DNA of 47,327 nucleotides, from positions 1 to 47,327 of the forward strand of contig NZ_BMKX01000015.1 of assembly GCF_014644555.1 (NCBI RefSeq), in the 5' to 3' direction. The DNA comes from Glutamicibacter ardleyensis. GTDB lineage: Bacteria; Actinomycetota; Actinomycetes; Actinomycetales; Micrococcaceae. This document shows, piece by piece, positions 23,286 to 30,738 of this stretch (the first letter of the stretch is position 1; the number at the start of each line of letters is the position of its first letter). A model generated the notes under the pieces. It saw only the letters and a program-made list of their open reading frames with translations. It was not told the DNA's origin and ran no database searches. A program made the translations under genes and the position numbers.

Positions 23286-23469
23286 TCGCTTCTTCTACTG
23301 GATGCTTACTCGTCTGCTGCGCCATGGCCCGAGCCACGGCGAGCGCCCATTCGTATTCTTTGGCTACGCAGATGCTTTTTTGGTGCTGGATGGTGTGCCA
23401 TCGGTCTGGGCCTCGGCAGACTCGGATCTTTGAGTCTGTTGCGGTGAGGGCTGTGACGATCATTCTCAT
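23137..23469 (-). CDS. Small protein overlapping the next gene by 149 nt (110 aa)
   Basis: The ATG overlaps the stop of the upstream gene (ATGA). Residues 1-60 read as an ordinary small alpha/beta phage protein (T-A-L-T-A-T-D-S-K-I-R-V-C-R-G). The last 50 residues are encoded in DNA that also encodes the start of the 422-aa gene in another frame. The overlap is long for this operon, where 1-14 nt is typical, so the end of the protein may be non-conserved. Confidence 0.55.
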   Translation of the reverse strand: MRMIVTALTATDSKIRVCRGPDRWHTIQHQKSICVAKEYEWALAVARAMAQQTSKHPVEEASGNVLVEAVGRIGESPISAARDGAGLGGRTPAERDVRLDQPVRNLVGSV

Positions 23470-23750
23470 GGCGTCATCTCGATGCGGATGATCTGGTCGG
23501 GGTGGCCGTGGCGTTCTTCGTAGTCACCGTTCCAGCGGACGCCGATCTTGGTGACGTTGTCGTGGTGTGAGGTGAAGACGATCTGGCCGTAGGCTTTCTT
23601 GGATTTGTTGGCCATGTTCATTTCGACGTGCAGGCCTCGGTGGAAGTAGTTGATTTCACCCATGCGGATTGGTTCCATGTCTCGGAAGGAGTCCAGGCGT
23701 TGGGGTGCTCCGGTGTAGCTGGCTGGTTCGGCTTTAGGCTGCTCGGTCAT
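23466..23750 (-). CDS. Conserved-looking phage protein (94 aa)
   Basis: A basic/polar N-terminus is followed by a beta-rich C-terminal part (Q-I-V-F-T-S-H-H-D-N-V-T-K-I-G-V-R-W, then H-P-D-Q-I-I-R-I). It overlaps the 47-aa membrane gene upstream by 17 nt and is ATGA-coupled to the next gene. It sits among early genes. Function unknown. Confidence 0.6.
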   Translation of the reverse strand: MTEQPKAEPASYTGAPQRLDSFRDMEPIRMGEINYFHRGLHVEMNMANKSKKAYGQIVFTSHHDNVTKIGVRWNGDYEERHGHPDQIIRIEMTP

Positions 23751-23877
23751 GGTTCCTCATCATTTCTTCGTGCTTGACTTCGGTGTAGCGGAATAGGCGG
23801 CCGAGGCCGAGGGTGAAGAGGACGATGATCACGCAGTAGGCAGCGACGATGAGCGTGACGATAGCTAGGGGGCTCAT
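23734..23877 (-). CDS. Small single-helix membrane protein (47 aa)
   Basis: MSPLAIVTLIVAAYCVIIVL forms one transmembrane helix at the N-terminus. A charged tail with H-E-E-M-M-R-N-H-D-R follows. The ATG overlaps the upstream stop (ATGA). Missed by size cut-offs but well supported by coupling. It could modulate host membrane functions or superinfection. No family is recognised. Confidence 0.65.
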   Translation of the reverse strand: MSPLAIVTLIVAAYCVIIVLFTLGLGRLFRYTEVKHEEMMRNHDRAA

Positions 23878-24464
23878 GGTTTCGCTTCCGGGCGGTAGGG
23901 GCTAACGGGCTTCACGAAAGGTTCGCCTTCGAGAGATTCGTTGCATGCCCTGATTCCGGCGCTCAAGCCTTCATTGAATGACGCGTTAGCCAGCGCTCGG
24001 CCTGCCGGCGTGGTTACGAGCTCTTCCACGCTGTTCACCTCCGGGCGGTATCGGATGGTAAATGGCCCGTAGCGCTTGGCGACGCGTTCGATGCTCAGAG
24101 GGTTGGTTTCCGGGTACCAAATGTGACCGTTGAAGATGATTCCAACGTCGCCCACGTTGTCCTCAATGACCGTGTTATCCGGCAGCCCATCCACGCTGTT
24201 CACTACCGACGGGGCTGGTGCTGGTGGTTCGCATCCGTCGCATACGAGATCAGGAGAATGGCGCTCTTTGCAACGAGCTACTGACTGGGCTGCGGTGAGG
24301 TACGCGGACACGCCAACTGCAAATTGCTTGGATATGTATGCCCGCGTTGGCTCACCCATATCGCCCCACGGTGCTTTCCAAGGGGAGCCTTGATGCTGAA
24401 ATTCGACGATGGCAGCTGCGCCTTCACGGAGCGCCTTCGGGTTTAGCGGGGTCTGGTCAGGCAT
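23874..24464 (-). CDS. Early phage protein, unknown (196 aa)
   Basis: Residues 1-70 are helical (A-L-R-E-G-A-A-A-I-V-E-F-Q). A C-K-E-R-H-S-P-D-L-V-C-D-G-C segment near 65-78 could bind zinc. Residues 90-160 are beta-rich (V-G-I-I-F-N-G-H-I-W-Y-P-E-T). The end is helical, with S-A-G-I-R-A-C-N. The start overlaps the upstream stop (ATGCCTGA). No function assigned. Confidence 0.6.
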   Translation of the reverse strand: MPDQTPLNPKALREGAAAIVEFQHQGSPWKAPWGDMGEPTRAYISKQFAVGVSAYLTAAQSVARCKERHSPDLVCDGCEPPAPAPSVVNSVDGLPDNTVIEDNVGDVGIIFNGHIWYPETNPLSIERVAKRYGPFTIRYRPEVNSVEELVTTPAGRALANASFNEGLSAGIRACNESLEGEPFVKPVSPYRPEAKP

Positions 24465-24684
24465 CTGGTTTCACTTTCCTTCCGGTGATGGTGATCTTGT
24501 CGCTTGGACGGAATACGTGTGGTGTTCCGTCGATGTTGATCTGCACGAAGGGGACTAGCTTGTTGTCTGCGTCCCGGAATACTGCGTGGGAGACTGCGCA
24601 GAGTGTGCCTTTGACTCCCTGTGCTTCAACTGTTTTCTTGAGATCGGTTCCGTTTAGCCGGCGGGCTTCAATCACGGTGCTCAC
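24457..24684 (-). CDS. Small beta-rich early protein (75 aa)
   Basis: Begins at GTG 24,684 (GTGA overlap with the redoxin stop). The pattern of short strands (G-T-L-C-A-V-S-H-A-V-F, V-P-F-V-Q-I-N-I-D, D-K-I-T-I-T-G-R-K-V) fits a small barrel-like fold. Single Cys. No recognised family. Confidence 0.55.
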   Translation of the reverse strand: MSTVIEARRLNGTDLKKTVEAQGVKGTLCAVSHAVFRDADNKLVPFVQINIDGTPHVFRPSDKITITGRKVKPDA

Positions 24685-25133
24685 GGTTTAGCCTTCCGCG
24701 AGTTGGTGATCTTGCCTTTGAGTTCGCGGATCTTGTCCGGCTGGAAACCGAACCAGGTGTCGGTGTCCTCGGTCGTCGAGTCGTAGACCACGACGCACGG
24801 CATCTCAGCTGGCACGTTCAGGGCCGCGGCTTCACGCTTGAGTTCATCGATGAGGATCTTCTCGTTGTCCTGCACGAGGATCTTCGTATACGGGATCTCA
24901 ATGCGGTCCATTGCACGTGCGGTGTTGATGCACTGTCCGCAACCGGAAGGCTTGGAATACACGGTGACGCGGATCGTGTCCGCTGGCGCTGGTGCTTCCT
25001 CCGGGACTTCGTCTGGAAGGTGGCAGTTGCACTGGCATTCGCCCTCGGAGTCCGTGGCGTCGTTCCAGGCGCGGCCGTAGCAGGTCTGGTGTTTCATTTC
25101 CCGGCAGTCCGCCGAAGTTTCGAAGCTGCTCAT
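24681..25133 (-). CDS. NrdH-like glutaredoxin with Cys-rich N-terminal extension (150 aa)
   Basis: Residues 53-140 are a thioredoxin-fold redoxin: V-T-V-Y-S-K then C65-G-Q-C68 as the redox pair, and M-P-C-V-V-V-Y-D in the cis-Pro region. This matches NrdH/glutaredoxin-like phage proteins that reduce ribonucleotide reductase or protein disulfides. Residues 1-40 add a C-x4-H-x2-C ... C-x-C-x-C-H cluster (C10, H15, C18, C33, C35, C37, H38), a likely zinc site common in actinobacterial small proteins. No phage ribonucleotide reductase is in this window, so it may use the host enzyme. Confidence 0.75.
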   Translation of the reverse strand: MSSFETSADCREMKHQTCYGRAWNDATDSEGECQCNCHLPDEVPEEAPAPADTIRVTVYSKPSGCGQCINTARAMDRIEIPYTKILVQDNEKILIDELKREAAALNVPAEMPCVVVYDSTTEDTDTWFGFQPDKIRELKGKITNSRKAKP

Positions 25134-25942
25134 GCTGTTGGCCCCTTTGCGCTCTGAATTGCGTTCATGCCTCTTCTGATGCCACCGACCAGGCGGGTGA
25201 TGGCCACGGCGCCCTGGGGAGTGATCTTGAGGGTGTGCATTACCTCGCCCTTGAAGCGGGGAGCGTCATGCGCGAGTACTGCGTGGAAGTAGTTCTTCTT
25301 GTCCGCGGTGGCGCTGTACCGGTAGATCGGCACCTTGCGGCCCTTCTTCTCGGAGTAGCGGGAAGATTCCTGCTTATAGATCCACTTCTTATCCACGAGC
25401 AGTGCGCGCAGCTCGTTCTCGCCGATCTTCAAATCAGATGCGAGCGTGCGCAGCGTGATCAGATCCTCGTCAGCCACGAAGGTATCGACGTAATCGACCT
25501 TCGGAGCGTCCTGCTCCACCTTCGACTCCAAAGCCTTGACCCGCGCGCTGGTGATCTGCAGAGCCTGCGCAACAATGTCATCCTCGGACATCGGCGAGCG
25601 CTGGTCTTTGAGCTGTTGGGCCATCTCGTAGAAAGCCTTGACGAGTGCCATTTTGAAGGTGCGCACTGTGTCGTTGTTGCGCAGGTAAGTGATAAGCAAA
25701 GTTGCGTGGCGTTCGCTGAGATGCGCGATCTCTCGGCTTTGCACCCCACCTGCCGTTTGCAAGGGTGCGTTTTCAAAACGCACCCTTCCGAACTCCGAGA
25801 GATCGGCCAGGTTGTCTCGGATCAGACGGATGATGCTCTTGTGCTGGTTTTCGGTCTGCTCGGCAATGGTCACTGAGTTGACCGTTGCGCTCCAACCGTC
25901 GTAATCGACGAGTTGTCTTCTGGTTTCAAGGTTGGTGTTCAT
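25130..25942 (-). CDS. Rha-family antirepressor with C-terminal ANT/KilA-C-like domain (270 aa)
   Basis: Start at ATG 25,942 with GGAGG 4 nt upstream. The first residues of a longer reading are not needed. Residues 5-105 match Rha/pRha proteins (V-A-E-Q-T-E-N-Q-H-K-S-I-I, F-G-R-V-R-F-E-N-A-P-L, R-E-I-A-H-L-S-E-R-H-A-T-L-L). Residues about 150-265 resemble the C-terminal ANT domain (L-R-T-L-A-S-D-L-K-I-G-E-N-E-L). Rha interferes with lysogeny or host functions on infection, and its ANT half binds DNA. A perfect 13-bp palindrome lies inside the gene. Confidence 0.8.
   Translation of the reverse strand: MNTNLETRRQLVDYDGWSATVNSVTIAEQTENQHKSIIRLIRDNLADLSEFGRVRFENAPLQTAGGVQSREIAHLSERHATLLITYLRNNDTVRTFKMALVKAFYEMAQQLKDQRSPMSEDDIVAQALQITSARVKALESKVEQDAPKVDYVDTFVADEDLITLRTLASDLKIGENELRALLVDKKWIYKQESSRYSEKKGRKVPIYRYSATADKKNYFHAVLAHDAPRFKGEVMHTLKITPQGAVAITRLVGGIRRGMNAIQSAKGPTA
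25762..25788. repeat. Perfect inverted repeat inside the antirepressor gene
   Basis: AAGGGTGCGTTTT and AAAACGCACCCTT flank one C, so 13 bp match exactly in a 27-bp block. In mRNA it would fold into a very stable stem. It encodes the conserved-looking G-R-V-R-F-E-N-A-P-L segment, so the coding constraint alone could give part of it. Confidence 0.8.
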
Positions 25943-25988
25943 ATTTCCTCCTACAAGGTGGTGGGTTTGTTTTGGGATTAACAAGGGT

Positions 25989-26729
25989 TTAGCTGACGAA
26001 CGCGATGGGCGATGGGAGTTCGTTGGCCCAGTGCTCTTTCAGGTCCTCGTAGTTGTCTTTGTCTTTGTTTTCGAGCTCGACGCGGTCGGCGGTAACGATT
26101 CCGACGAAGTTGTGCCCGCAGAAGACGATCAAGGATCCGAAGTCATGCACGAGCGCGGCAATGGTGAGTGGTTCACCGTAGGTGGTTTGTGCCGCACGGA
26201 ACGCGCTTAGACGTTTCAGGTCAAACCTGGTCGGTGGGAGCATTGCCCGGCTGCGCTGTGCTGAGCGGGCAACAGTGGCCCAAAGACGTTCCCGATCGCC
26301 GCGCACCTGGACAGGTGTTGTGACGCTCAACTGGTCACCACCGAACAGCTGGCCGAGTCGTCGAACTTTGATCGTTGCTACGGTGATGTCTTCTTCACCG
26401 ATGCGTTGTTCCTGAACGAAGGTGACTGTCACTTCCAGCTGGACGTTCCAGTCCTCTTTGCCAGGTGCGAACATGTCGATGATGGTTCCGGCGATTTCCG
26501 GGGTCATAGAGAACTGGCCCAGTTCGCCATTGAATCCTGCTTCGTCGATGGACGCGCGAGCGATACCTACGGTCAGGCCGTTGGATGCGGTGACGAGTAG
26601 TTCCCGGTTGGGACGAATAGTGCAGTCGAGGCTGCGCCCGATCTCGTCATCCCTGTCGCTGGAAACGTGGGTCTTGGTGGACGCCAAAGCGGAGCGGAAA
26701 TCGTGGAGGTCTACAGTGAATTGCAGCAT
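25989..26729 (-). CDS. DNA sliding-clamp-like protein (246 aa)
   Basis: The opening F-T-V-D-L-H-D-F-R-S-A-L then L-L-V-T-A-S-N-G-L-T-V-G-I-A-R-A and Q-F-S-M-T-P-E-I-A-G-T-I-I resemble the DnaN fold (helix, then strands ending in a F-x-I/M-x-P turn). Later, R-F-D-L-K-R-L-S-A-F matches the inter-domain pattern. At 246 aa it is shorter than bacterial clamps (about 365), like some phage homologues with two domains. No polymerase is seen in this window, so the host enzyme would be used. The call is by pattern only. Confidence 0.5.
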   Translation of the reverse strand: MLQFTVDLHDFRSALASTKTHVSSDRDDEIGRSLDCTIRPNRELLVTASNGLTVGIARASIDEAGFNGELGQFSMTPEIAGTIIDMFAPGKEDWNVQLEVTVTFVQEQRIGEEDITVATIKVRRLGQLFGGDQLSVTTPVQVRGDRERLWATVARSAQRSRAMLPPTRFDLKRLSAFRAAQTTYGEPLTIAALVHDFGSLIVFCGHNFVGIVTADRVELENKDKDNYEDLKEHWANELPSPIAFVS

Positions 26730-26738
26730 TGTTGATTC

Positions 26739-27071
26739 CTAACTTTGTGCTTCTTGGGCTTGTCTTCTTTTACGGCTGGTACGACGTGCGTGGCTGATCC
26801 GCGCCTTGGGGATAGTGCCGCCGAACACTCCGTGCTGCCGGGTGATCTCTTTATCCATGGAGTACTCCTGGCAAGCCAAGATCACCGGGCAGTCCGCGCA
26901 AACTGCTAAGGCATCAGCAGCAGCCTTTTCATCCGAGGAAACCGGGAAGAACGGGTCACCGTTCTTCTTGAAATCCCAGTCCTTGCACTTGGCCTGGTCC
27001 ATCCAATGCCCCGAGTCGGAGGTCTTACCCTCGGACTGCTTGGTTATGCTTCGCCAGCCTCGCTCTACCAT
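26739..27071 (-). CDS. WhiB-family transcription factor (110 aa)
   Basis: C29, C58, C61 and C67 give the four-Cys cluster with C-x2-C-x5-C spacing, and G-V-F-G-G (81-85) is the WhiB turn. Arg/Lys-rich sequence follows (R-R-T-S-R-K-R-R). The ATG at 27,071 overlaps the upstream stop by 7 nt. A GTG 12 nt earlier is less likely. WhiB proteins bind [4Fe-4S] and sigma factors. Phage members such as TM4 WhiBTM4 repress host whiB genes and help exclusion. Confidence 0.88.
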   Translation of the reverse strand: MVERGWRSITKQSEGKTSDSGHWMDQAKCKDWDFKKNGDPFFPVSSDEKAAADALAVCADCPVILACQEYSMDKEITRQHGVFGGTIPKARISHARRTSRKRRQAQEAQS

Positions 27072-27526
27072 TCCGGCGCCCACCTTCGCTTGTGCGATCC
27101 CAGAGCACCGGTCTGATGAAAAACCGCCATTTCACGGAACTCCCGGACGGTCTTCTGCGCCCACCAGAACACTTCCGATGCATTGGTACTCGCTCTAGTA
27201 ACCCAGACACCGTTCACCCGGGCTTCCTTACCAGGAGCAACCCAGATCTTCGCGGACCAGATCAACTTGCCAGCATGCAGACCAGTAGTCGGGCGAACCG
27301 TGGCGCGCGGCCACACTGCGTCGGCCGGCGTGCTATCGAATCTTCTGTACGCATTAGGCAGATCCACCAACAGAGGAACCGGAGCAGTCCCCATCGTCGA
27401 AGGATGAGCACCCATCGAACGGAAACGCTCGTGGTTCGATGGAATCTCCAACTCGAAACTGCCCATCTCGTCCAGCGCGACAATGTGAGGCATCAAATTT
27501 GACTGAACTAAGACCTCGGCACTCAT
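27065..27526 (-). CDS. Unknown phage early protein (153 aa)
   Basis: Residues 1-120 contain a mix of short strands and a helix-rich end with several Trp (W-W-A-Q-K-T-V-R-E-F). A P-R-A-T-V-R-P-T-T-G-L-H-A-G segment lies near 75. It is coupled on both sides (TGA/ATG overlaps with the ParB-like and WhiB genes). No family is recognised. Confidence 0.6.
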   Translation of the reverse strand: MSAEVLVQSNLMPHIVALDEMGSFELEIPSNHERFRSMGAHPSTMGTAPVPLLVDLPNAYRRFDSTPADAVWPRATVRPTTGLHAGKLIWSAKIWVAPGKEARVNGVWVTRASTNASEVFWWAQKTVREFREMAVFHQTGALGSHKRRWAPEW

Positions 27527-29034
27527 TCTGAGACCGCCGCATCATCGATGCAGTTCACGCAGAAGCCAGCCCACTCGGAATCCGCAACGACCTCCTGCGA
27601 GCATTCCTGGCAAGTCGCGGTCACCTCGTCCGGGTTCTCGACGAGATCCATTTCTCGGTTGCGCTTTGGCTCAGCCTTCGCCGAGTACTGCATCGCTTCA
27701 ACCTCATCGATATCCAGCTCATACCCCAGCTGGTCAGCGAGTAGCTCGTAGTACTCTCGGACGCCATTCCAGCCACCGTGGAAGCCGTCTCTCTCGTACG
27801 ACGTGCGCTCAAATCCCTTGAGCTTTGCGAGCTTTTCCTCGGTCTGACTGGAACTGACCAATTTCAAGACCAATGCCAGCTTGGCCAGAGGCCACCGGGC
27901 CAAGAACTTGCCCACGTTTTCCCGCCAAGACTCACGAGAATCAAAGTCCTGTTCAGTCGGGTATTCGTTGCTGACGATCTTGCCCAACAGCATCTGCGGA
28001 GTATCTTCGTACCTCGAAGCGAACATGATCTGCTCGACCATGACCTTCTTGGCGAAATCCTCGTCAGCCTTCTTGTTCTGCACTGCGTCAACGATGTAAG
28101 CCACACGCTGTCGGGCAACGATGGCCAGCATTCCGTTCAGCTTGGCCTGAACTTGCTTGTCGAGCTTCTCCGCCTCGGACAGCTCCTGCTTCTCCTTGGC
28201 TGCCTTCGCATACCAGGTGGGCTCGGTCGCGTAGTACTCCATGCGCCAAACATGGCCAGCCTCGATATGCCCGTCATAGGACAATTCGTTCTCACTGTTG
28301 ATACGATCCCACTTCGACGAATAGGACGCGTCGTCTGGCGCCTGCTCGGCACCTAGCTCATCCAGATCAGCCCGAACCTTCTCCTTGGCAACCTCGCGCT
28401 CCACCTCAGCGATGGTGCGTTCCACGTTCTCCACGGACGCACCATGCGCCAAGTTTTCGATGCGAGAAACCGTGCGCTCGTACAGTGTTGGGTCCTCTGA
28501 AGAATCCTCAAGTTCCTGTAAGCGTTGAACTGCATCTAGGCCTAGCCTGCCGGCCGAGAACGCTTTGGACACGCCATCGTCCTGCCGTGCTACCTTGGCG
28601 CGAGCCTGAACCTCCTTGCGGGACATCTTGAACTTCTTACCCACAGTGGTGATATCCATGCCGAGATCCAGCAAGCCCTGGATACCCTTCGACACCTCAT
28701 GCTCGGACAAAGGCCGGTGATTACGGCCAGTACTCAGCATCGTCTCGATATCAGCGCGAGGGCCACGCTCCGCCGTTGGTGCTGGGAATACTACGCACGG
28801 CACCTCGGTCAGGCCTGCTTCGGCGGCGGCGGCACGTCTACGGTTGCCGTCCTGCACCACGAAGTCACCAGCGCGGTCAGGATGCGGGTAAACCAACAGT
28901 GGGCTCATCACACCCATCGACTTGATCTCCGACGCGAGCTGGGTTAGATCGCCGAGGTCATCACGAATGTTATCTGGGTGCTGATGCACCGAGGACAAAG
29001 CCAAAACTTTTAGTGTGGCATCAAATTTAGCCAT
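27523..29034 (-). CDS. ParB-like protein with C-terminal zinc finger (503 aa)
   Basis: Residues 8-80 match the ParB/Sulfiredoxin N-domain (V-Q-D-G-N-R-R-R-A-A-A-A-E-A-G, the G-x-R-R nucleotide-binding patch at 62-67). A helix-turn-helix-like region (about 110-180; M-S-R-K-E-V-Q-A-R-A-K-V) follows, then a long helical part. The last 35 residues hold C-Q-E-C ... C-V-N-C, a zinc ribbon. Phage ParB-like proteins may act as CTPase clamps or nucleases. No ParA partner is nearby, so partition is unlikely and a role in early replication or host takeover is more plausible. Confidence 0.75.
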   Translation of the reverse strand: MAKFDATLKVLALSSVHQHPDNIRDDLGDLTQLASEIKSMGVMSPLLVYPHPDRAGDFVVQDGNRRRAAAAEAGLTEVPCVVFPAPTAERGPRADIETMLSTGRNHRPLSEHEVSKGIQGLLDLGMDITTVGKKFKMSRKEVQARAKVARQDDGVSKAFSAGRLGLDAVQRLQELEDSSEDPTLYERTVSRIENLAHGASVENVERTIAEVEREVAKEKVRADLDELGAEQAPDDASYSSKWDRINSENELSYDGHIEAGHVWRMEYYATEPTWYAKAAKEKQELSEAEKLDKQVQAKLNGMLAIVARQRVAYIVDAVQNKKADEDFAKKVMVEQIMFASRYEDTPQMLLGKIVSNEYPTEQDFDSRESWRENVGKFLARWPLAKLALVLKLVSSSQTEEKLAKLKGFERTSYERDGFHGGWNGVREYYELLADQLGYELDIDEVEAMQYSAKAEPKRNREMDLVENPDEVTATCQECSQEVVADSEWAGFCVNCIDDAAVSE

Positions 29035-29070
29035 GAAAATATGCCCCTCTCAGGGAAAGTAAAAAGGAAG

Positions 29071-29292
29071 TTAGAGTGAAATGTGTTCAGCGTTATAAGC
29101 TGCGCGCTCGGCGGTGAACCAGTCACCACACGCGGTAGTGACCAGCATCAAGGCGACCAGGGCAGCGAGCCCAGAAATGCCGTTGCTGAGCTGAGCGGTG
29201 AGTCCGCAGAACACCAGCAGGAAACTAATCAGTGGCGCCCAGAACCGCCACATGCGGCGGGAAGCCATCCGTAGAATCGTCTCGGCGCTCAT
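29071..29292 (-). CDS. Small membrane protein with two helices (73 aa)
   Basis: Hydrophobic segments at about residues 17-36 and 40-57, then the acidic/polar tail F-T-A-E-R-A-A-Y-N-A-E-H. TGA/ATG overlap with the next gene at 29,292. No function recognised. Confidence 0.55.
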   Translation of the reverse strand: MSAETILRMASRRMWRFWAPLISFLLVFCGLTAQLSNGISGLAALVALMLVTTACGDWFTAERAAYNAEHISL

Positions 29293-29600
29293 CAGCGTCC
29301 GCCCCCAAAGAAGGACGCTGCAGGAACTGGAACCGGAACAACCACTGCTGAGAAGTCAGCGATCTCATGACCGTTCACGTGAAGGTGGCCAACGCCCTGA
29401 TCCCCATCAACAGCGATCGACCCAGCCTCCACAACCACGGTGTCCCCGCGGTACTTTGCGCGAGCCCATCGGCCCACAACTTCTACCGCCTGCTTCGCAC
29501 GGTCCTTCTTCGGATATTCCAACCAGGACACATCGAAAGTTGCGGACGGTTTGCCAGAGCCCTTCGGGTGCAAGATGACCCGGCCATCCATGCGGCTCAT
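29292..29600 (-). CDS. Unknown early protein (102 aa)
   Basis: A beta-rich fold (V-I-L-H-P-K-G-S-G-K-P-S-A-T-F-D-V-S-W-L) with one helix (D-R-A-K-Q-A-V-E-V-V-G-R-W). The end is Pro/Val-rich. It overlaps its neighbours by 1-4 nt. Confidence 0.55.
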   Translation of the reverse strand: MSRMDGRVILHPKGSGKPSATFDVSWLEYPKKDRAKQAVEVVGRWARAKYRGDTVVVEAGSIAVDGDQGVGHLHVNGHEIADFSAVVVPVPVPAASFFGGGR

Positions 29601-29887
29601 ATCCGGTCGCCCTTGCCACGGAACTTCACGATCTGTGCGTAGAGCGCGTCCAGATCATCGTGTAGGTCATCGATGTTCGTGAGAGTGTGCTCGATTGCGC
29701 CGCTAATATTTCCGGTCGCATCAAATCCCTGCCACACCTTGAGCGACGAGAGCAGGTGGTAAGCCTTCGTCTTAGCCTGCTCGTAAGCAGCGACACGAGC
29801 TTCCAACGCTGACGCTTCGGCCACAGCGGCCGGAGTAACCTTCGAGCCGGTGTTGGCCCGGAAGTATCTTCTGCTTACATCGCCCAT
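29597..29887 (-). CDS. Helical early protein (96 aa)
   Basis: Almost entirely helical, with charged heptads (A-L-E-A-R-V-A-A-Y-E-Q-A-K-T-K-A-Y-H-L-L) and a second helix (L-D-D-L-H-D-D-L-D-A-L-Y-A-Q-I). It overlaps the excisionase-like gene by 13 nt. Unknown function. Confidence 0.5.
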   Translation of the reverse strand: MGDVSRRYFRANTGSKVTPAAVAEASALEARVAAYEQAKTKAYHLLSSLKVWQGFDATGNISGAIEHTLTNIDDLHDDLDALYAQIVKFRGKGDRI

Positions 29888-30162
29888 GATGGAGCCACCT
29901 CTACACGCTGGTTATCGATGTACGCCTGCAGGTCAGTTGCAGCGATACGGATGGTCTTGCCGGTCCGGCCGATCATGACCTTGGGCAGTTCGCCCAAATC
30001 GATGAGGTTGTACACGGTCTGCTTCCCGACCGACAAAAGCTCAGCAGCTTCGATCACCGTGTACAGCCAACGGACCGGCCGTGTGGCCATCGGAACGCCT
30101 GGATGCACATCGATCTCCCGCTCATCCCTGCGAGTCTGGGGAAAACTGACTACACTAGACAT
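29875..30162 (-). CDS. Excisionase-type helix-turn-helix protein (95 aa)
   Basis: The start is placed at ATG 30,162. GGAAGTG lies upstream, and the longer reading would overlap the 89-aa gene completely. Residues about 33-90 carry the HTH_17/MerR-like excisionase core (L-Y-T-V-I-E-A-A-E-L-L-S-V-G-K-Q-T-V-Y-N-L-I, then G-R-T-G-K-T-I-R-I). Such proteins bind DNA near attachment sites to direct excision, and here it lies in the early unit opposite the integrase. Confidence 0.72.
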   Translation of the reverse strand: MSSVVSFPQTRRDEREIDVHPGVPMATRPVRWLYTVIEAAELLSVGKQTVYNLIDLGELPKVMIGRTGKTIRIAATDLQAYIDNQRVEVAPSWAM

Positions 30163-30424
30163 TGAAATCACTTCCTTGCTTACCGTTAGTTTTGGTTTCA
30201 TAGCCCTCAGCAGTTGCACCTGCTGGGGGCTTTTCCGTTTCCGCGTACCAGGCTTCCCACGCTTGGGTGTAAACCTCGTTAGCTGTCCAGCGCGCTTCGT
30301 AGACCGCCCCGTACTGGTCAGCGTCACGCGGTGTCGCTTTCAACTTCCTGACCGCCGCATCAAGCTCGACGGTCCGCTGGTCAAGCTCGTCACGTAGGTC
30401 GGCGAGCGCTGGTTTCTCGCTCAT
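30155..30424 (-). CDS. Small early protein, coiled-coil (89 aa)
   Basis: Helical and charged (L-A-D-L-R-D-E-L-D-Q-R-T-V-E-L-D-A-A-V-R-K-L-K), with a Trp-rich middle (A-R-W-T-A-N-E-V-Y-T-Q-A-W-E-A-W). It is coupled to the Cro-like gene by an ATGA overlap. No family recognised. Confidence 0.55.
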   Translation of the reverse strand: MSEKPALADLRDELDQRTVELDAAVRKLKATPRDADQYGAVYEARWTANEVYTQAWEAWYAETEKPPAGATAEGYETKTNGKQGSDFNV

Positions 30425-30675
30425 GCCGTCTTCTTTCGCTCTACATCTTGTTCAGCAAAATCTGACACATGAGTCAAAAAAAGATCTTCGACACCGACCC
30501 CCAGGAACTTCGCAATGCGAAGGGCAGGTTCAGGTTCCAAAGTCTTCACTTCTCCGTTTACTAGCCGATTCATGTAGCTATGGGACTTCCATCCGGCGGC
30601 CTTTGCTAGGCCTCGGTTTGATATGTCCTGAACGATCATGAGTCGCTGGAGCATCTTTCTGTCTCGGAGTTCCAT
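30421..30675 (-). CDS. Cro-like HTH repressor, first gene of the leftward unit (84 aa)
   Basis: ATG 30,675 has GGAGG 7 nt upstream. A further in-frame start 14 codons earlier lacks one. Residues 10-60 are an XRE-type HTH (L-A-K-A-A-G-W-K-S-H-S-Y-M-N-R-L-V-N-G, then E-P-A-L-R-I-A-K-F-L-G-V). It is the first gene leftward from the switch region and faces the repressor, so it is the natural Cro counterpart. Confidence 0.75.
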   Translation of the reverse strand: MELRDRKMLQRLMIVQDISNRGLAKAAGWKSHSYMNRLVNGEVKTLEPEPALRIAKFLGVGVEDLFLTHVSDFAEQDVERKKTA

Positions 30676-30738
30676 CCAGAGACCTCCAATTGCTCGGGGG
30701 TGTTTGACAATGTTCACTGTACCGCCTCTCGTTACGTC

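Noticed and set aside
27523-29034. Plasmid-type partition system (ParA-ParB)
   Set aside because: Only a ParB-like protein is present, no ParA or centromere-like repeats were seen, and an integrase is present.
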